Origin: Bacilli bacterium
GTDB taxonomy: Bacteria > Bacillota_I > Bacilli_A > ML615J-28 > CAG-698
NCBI GenBank assembly: GCA_016282055.1
Contig: JAEEJT010000070.1
Coordinates: 1-17,007, forward strand
Reading direction: 5' to 3'
DNA: 17,007 nucleotides
Shown here one piece after another: positions 14,185-17,007 of this stretch (positions are counted from its first letter, which is position 1; each line of letters starts with the position of its first letter). The notes below the pieces were generated by a model. The model searched no databases. It had not been told where the DNA came from and worked only from the letters and a program-made list of their open reading frames with translations. A program made the translations under genes and the position numbers.

Positions 14185-17007
14185 ATGAAGAGCGTATTAA
14201 AAAAAGTAGCTCCTGTTACCTTAGTCTTAATTCTTATTTTAATTATAACTGGTATTGCTAGTTGTATTTCAAAAAGTAAGGAAAAGACTTTGGCTGTTAC
14301 TGGAGGAAACGAAAACTACATTTCTTTAAGCGAAACATTAGGTGGAAAAACTTTCACTTATTCTGTTTCTAAGGAAGATTTGTATGAAAAATTAAAGAGC
14401 CAAATCGGCTTAAGTTCATTAGTTACAATGTTTAATAAGGAATTATTAAAACAAGAAATTAATGAAAACACTAATAAGAGCTATTGGGATTCAGTAGAAG
14501 AAAGTGAAATCACTAAAGCTATTGATGAAGCTTGTTATGGTGAAAAAGTTGATGTTAGTAAATTAACATCTGAAGAAAAAACAGAAAAAGAAGAAGAATT
14601 CATTAATAGTATGTATACTGGATATGGTTATTCAGCAAATACAATTTATGATGCTTCAATTAAAGAACATTACACATTAGTATTAGCTAAGAAATTATAT
14701 GCTAAGACTATGTTACATAAAGATGTTAATAAAGAAGATAATGAGATTATCACTGATAGTGATATTCAAGATTATTATGATAAGAACTATAGCAAGAGTT
14801 TCTATTCAATTATCATTCCATTTGCATCAAGTGATGAAGTATTAATGACTTTAAATCAATTTGGTGTTAAAAATTCTAGTGGATGGAAAGAGATTGTTTT
14901 AGAGGAAGGAACTATAACTGGAACATATAAGTTCACTCTTAAAGACTTAGTAAGTTCTACTGAAGTTTGTGAAATTTTTGTTTCAGCATATAATCTTGTA
15001 AATGAACAATTTGGAAAGAGTATTCGTAAAGGAACTTATACTATCGAAGTAAATGAAGATGGTACTAAGTATTATAAATTAAGTGATGATTGTGATTATG
15101 CTGTTGTTGATTTAAGTGCTGATGTTCAAACATTAACTGATACACTTACAGCTTATAATACATTACTTCAAGAATTAACAACTGAAAAAGGAAAAGAAAC
15201 TCCTGATAATGCTGTTATTACTGAAAAGACTAATTTAATCCTTGAAAAGATTGAATCTTGTTTATCTCAATGCAATAGTTTAAGATCTAAATTATATAAT
15301 GATTTAACTTTACCTACTATTGTTGAAGATTTAACAAAATTAAAGAAATTCTATGATGGATCTGATACTACTAGTGAAAGCTCTGATCCAGCTAGCTTAT
15401 ATTCAAGTCTTACTAAGAATGTTGCTTTAGTTGAAAAATCATTTGTATTATTTAATACTAACGATACAACATCTAATTTATATTATTCTTACGAAGATTT
15501 AAATAATATGGATACTAATTTACCAAGTAAGATTGGAAATAGTTACAATTCATATGTTCCTTATACAACAGATTCTACTAATGCTGATAAAAAAGCTAGT
15601 AAGAATGAATCAAATGCTACTTGGTATTCTCTAAGCTATTATAGTTCTTCATCTATATATTATTTAATTTTAAAGATTGCTGAAGTTGCAACTCCAACTT
15701 TAGATAGTGTTAAAGAAGAAGTTATTGCTAAACTTGAAGAAGAAGCATTAACTGATGAAAAGATTGAAACTTATATGTCTCAATTACGTGAAGATTATAA
15801 GATTGTAATTTATGATAAGGATTTACAAGATTCATATATTAAGAATTGTGATAAATATAGCGTTAAACATAAAGAAAACAAGAAGAGTAGTAAGACTTTA
15901 ATTGCTAAAGTTACTAAAGGTGATTATACTTATGAAGTTACTCCTGATAATCTATTTGATTATATGGATAAGACTTTAGGTTTAGCTACTGCTGTATCTG
16001 AAATTACATATCAAAGATTTATTACTAATACTTATTTTGATACATATTACAATGCTGAAACTAAGAAATGGAGCGATAAAGAATTAAGAAATAATATCTT
16101 AGATAATATCGAAAACCAAAGATTAGGTTTCTTAGCAGGAAGTTATTCAAGTTATGGATATGATCCAAGTACTATGACTTGGGAAGAATTTATGGTTAGT
16201 CTAAATAATGCAAGAGATGAATATGAATTAGCATTCTCTTCATTATATTCTACTGTATCTAGTGATTATATTAAGAATTTATTAGACTTCGTTAAAGTAA
16301 ATGATGATAAAGAATTTGAAATGAGCTATGCTGATGCTTTAGCTGATAAAGCATGGAACCTTATTTATGATAAGATGGTTGAAGCTTATAATGAAAAGTT
16401 TGCTGTTAAGGGTATTCATTTATTAGTATCTAAATATGCTTCAATTAATGATTATGTTAAAGGTGAAACTCAAGTTGATCCAAAAGATTGGACTGCTGAA
16501 GATAAAGAATTAGCAAGACAATTATTAAGTGATGTTAGAAAGTATTTAACATATGCTGAAGGAACATATGCTAAGAAGTTAGAAAACTTAGTTAATGCTT
16601 ATAAAGCTGCTCCTTATGCTGTTAAAGAAAATGGTAAATATAAGACAATCATTAATGAAAATAATAATAATAATGAATATGAATATGTTTTAGATTATGT
16701 TGCTGGAACTATTGATTTAAGTTATTATAAGACTAAAGGTTTATATTTAAAATATGAAGATTTAGACACATTTGAAAATGGTAAGATGGTTGCTTCATTT
16801 AATGATGCTTGTAAATCTATTTGGGAACAAGATGTTAAAGATAATGTAAGTGATAGAGTAACTGTTTATAGTGAAAACATTGAAACTTCATTTGGTTATC
16901 ATTTATATGTTAACTTAGGTTCAACATTACCAACTACTTATACTGGTAAGACTTTAGATAGTGAAGGTAACGTTGTTGAAGTTAAAGATTGTAAACTTCC
17001 TACATTA
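14185..17007 (+). CDS. Large lipoprotein with tandem PrsA/SurA-like foldase modules (partial)
   Basis: The frame is open for 941 codons and continues beyond the window. A Lys-bearing N-terminus, a hydrophobic helix (8-24) and the lipobox IASC with C27 indicate a membrane-anchored, surface-exposed lipoprotein. Module 1 begins TYSVSKEDLYEKLKSQIGL (58-76), includes SDIQDYYDKNYSKSFYSIII (192-211), and closes with SIYYLILKIAEV (490-501) and a PrsA-like helical end to about 552. Module 2 repeats the pattern from YTYEVTPDNLFDYMDKTLGL (581-600), with GIHLLVS (743-749) and FGYHLYVNLG (903-912). These are the two ends of a parvulin (PpiC) fold. Module 2 keeps both His (H745, H906); module 1 has S208 and Y493 there. 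Residues 228-470 form a long insert. Probable role is folding of secreted proteins; isomerase activity is uncertain. No cotranscribed upstream gene is seen. Confidence 0.8.
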   Translation, partial: MKSVLKKVAPVTLVLILILIITGIASCISKSKEKTLAVTGGNENYISLSETLGGKTFTYSVSKEDLYEKLKSQIGLSSLVTMFNKELLKQEINENTNKSYWDSVEESEITKAIDEACYGEKVDVSKLTSEEKTEKEEEFINSMYTGYGYSANTIYDASIKEHYTLVLAKKLYAKTMLHKDVNKEDNEIITDSDIQDYYDKNYSKSFYSIIIPFASSDEVLMTLNQFGVKNSSGWKEIVLEEGTITGTYKFTLKDLVSSTEVCEIFVSAYNLVNEQFGKSIRKGTYTIEVNEDGTKYYKLSDDCDYAVVDLSADVQTLTDTLTAYNTLLQELTTEKGKETPDNAVITEKTNLILEKIESCLSQCNSLRSKLYNDLTLPTIVEDLTKLKKFYDGSDTTSESSDPASLYSSLTKNVALVEKSFVLFNTNDTTSNLYYSYEDLNNMDTNLPSKIGNSYNSYVPYTTDSTNADKKASKNESNATWYSLSYYSSSSIYYLILKIAEVATPTLDSVKEEVIAKLEEEALTDEKIETYMSQLREDYKIVIYDKDLQDSYIKNCDKYSVKHKENKKSSKTLIAKVTKGDYTYEVTPDNLFDYMDKTLGLATAVSEITYQRFITNTYFDTYYNAETKKWSDKELRNNILDNIENQRLGFLAGSYSSYGYDPSTMTWEEFMVSLNNARDEYELAFSSLYSTVSSDYIKNLLDFVKVNDDKEFEMSYADALADKAWNLIYDKMVEAYNEKFAVKGIHLLVSKYASINDYVKGETQVDPKDWTAEDKELARQLLSDVRKYLTYAEGTYAKKLENLVNAYKAAPYAVKENGKYKTIINENNNNNEYEYVLDYVAGTIDLSYYKTKGLYLKYEDLDTFENGKMVASFNDACKSIWEQDVKDNVSDRVTVYSENIETSFGYHLYVNLGSTLPTTYTGKTLDSEGNVVEVKDCKLPTL

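Noticed and set aside
1..17007. Mycoplasma genetic code (TGA as Trp)
   Set aside because: TGA ends atpZ, atpI and atpF at sensible positions, and Trp codons are TGG throughout.
1..17007. CRISPR array, insertion sequence, prophage or tRNA genes
   Set aside because: I saw no regularly spaced direct repeats, transposase or integrase motifs, terminal inverted repeats or cloverleaf sequences.

Overview
The window comes from a very AT-rich genome (roughly 30% G+C by eye). TGA acts as a stop: it ends the atpZ, atpI and atpF reading frames, while Trp is written TGG, so the mycoplasma code is not in use. The gene order rpiB-upp-atpI-atpBEFHAGDC-DUF1146, the YhaM and YigZ proteins and the Gram-positive style of Shine-Dalgarno sites point to a low-GC Bacillota, probably an anaerobic Bacilli lineage near Acholeplasma, RF39 or Erysipelotrichia. 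A pyruvate:ferredoxin oxidoreductase and a predicted Na+-type ATP synthase rotor fit a strict anaerobe. The lineage is inferred, not proven.

Layout. (1) Positions 2-1117 hold the C-terminal third of pyruvate:ferredoxin oxidoreductase, closed by a strong terminator. (2) A good extended -10 promoter near 1295-1323 starts a long, tightly packed operon: rpiB, upp, two small ATP-synthase accessory membrane proteins (AtpZ-like and AtpI-like), the eight structural F1Fo genes atpB-E-F-H-A-G-D-C, and a DUF1146/YwzB-like membrane protein. A bidirectional terminator ends it at 9621-9655. This is the Bacillus subtilis order with ywlG and glyA missing. Subunit c has glutamate at both ion-site positions (E41 and E74, followed by Ser-Thr), the two-carboxylate arrangement known from the Na+-driven Fusobacterium nucleatum rotor. 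(3) On the minus strand, a YigZ/IMPACT gene is followed by an ABC ATPase whose Walker A, Q-loop, catalytic Glu and H-loop residues are all altered. (4) A divergent promoter region leads into a plus-strand pair: a CCA-adding-enzyme homologue that has lost its catalytic aspartates and gained a coiled-coil tail, overlapping a YhaM-type OB-fold/HD exoribonuclease gene. (5) The gap 13803-14184 contains what looks like an unidentified small RNA with its own promoter, two hairpins, a C/U-rich stretch and a terminator, followed by a second terminator and a separate promoter. (6) A large foldase-like lipoprotein with two tandem PrsA/SurA-type modules starts at 14185 and runs off the end.

How the genes work together. 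The left half is core energy and salvage metabolism: pyruvate oxidation to acetyl-CoA with reduced ferredoxin, uracil salvage to UMP, pentose-phosphate interconversion, and an ATP synthase that probably couples to sodium. The right half is RNA- and envelope-related. Its most unusual parts are two intact pseudoenzyme-like proteins (the nucleotidyltransferase homologue and the ABC ATPase), the small RNA and the duplicated foldase. I saw no tRNA or rRNA genes, CRISPR array, insertion sequence or prophage signature.
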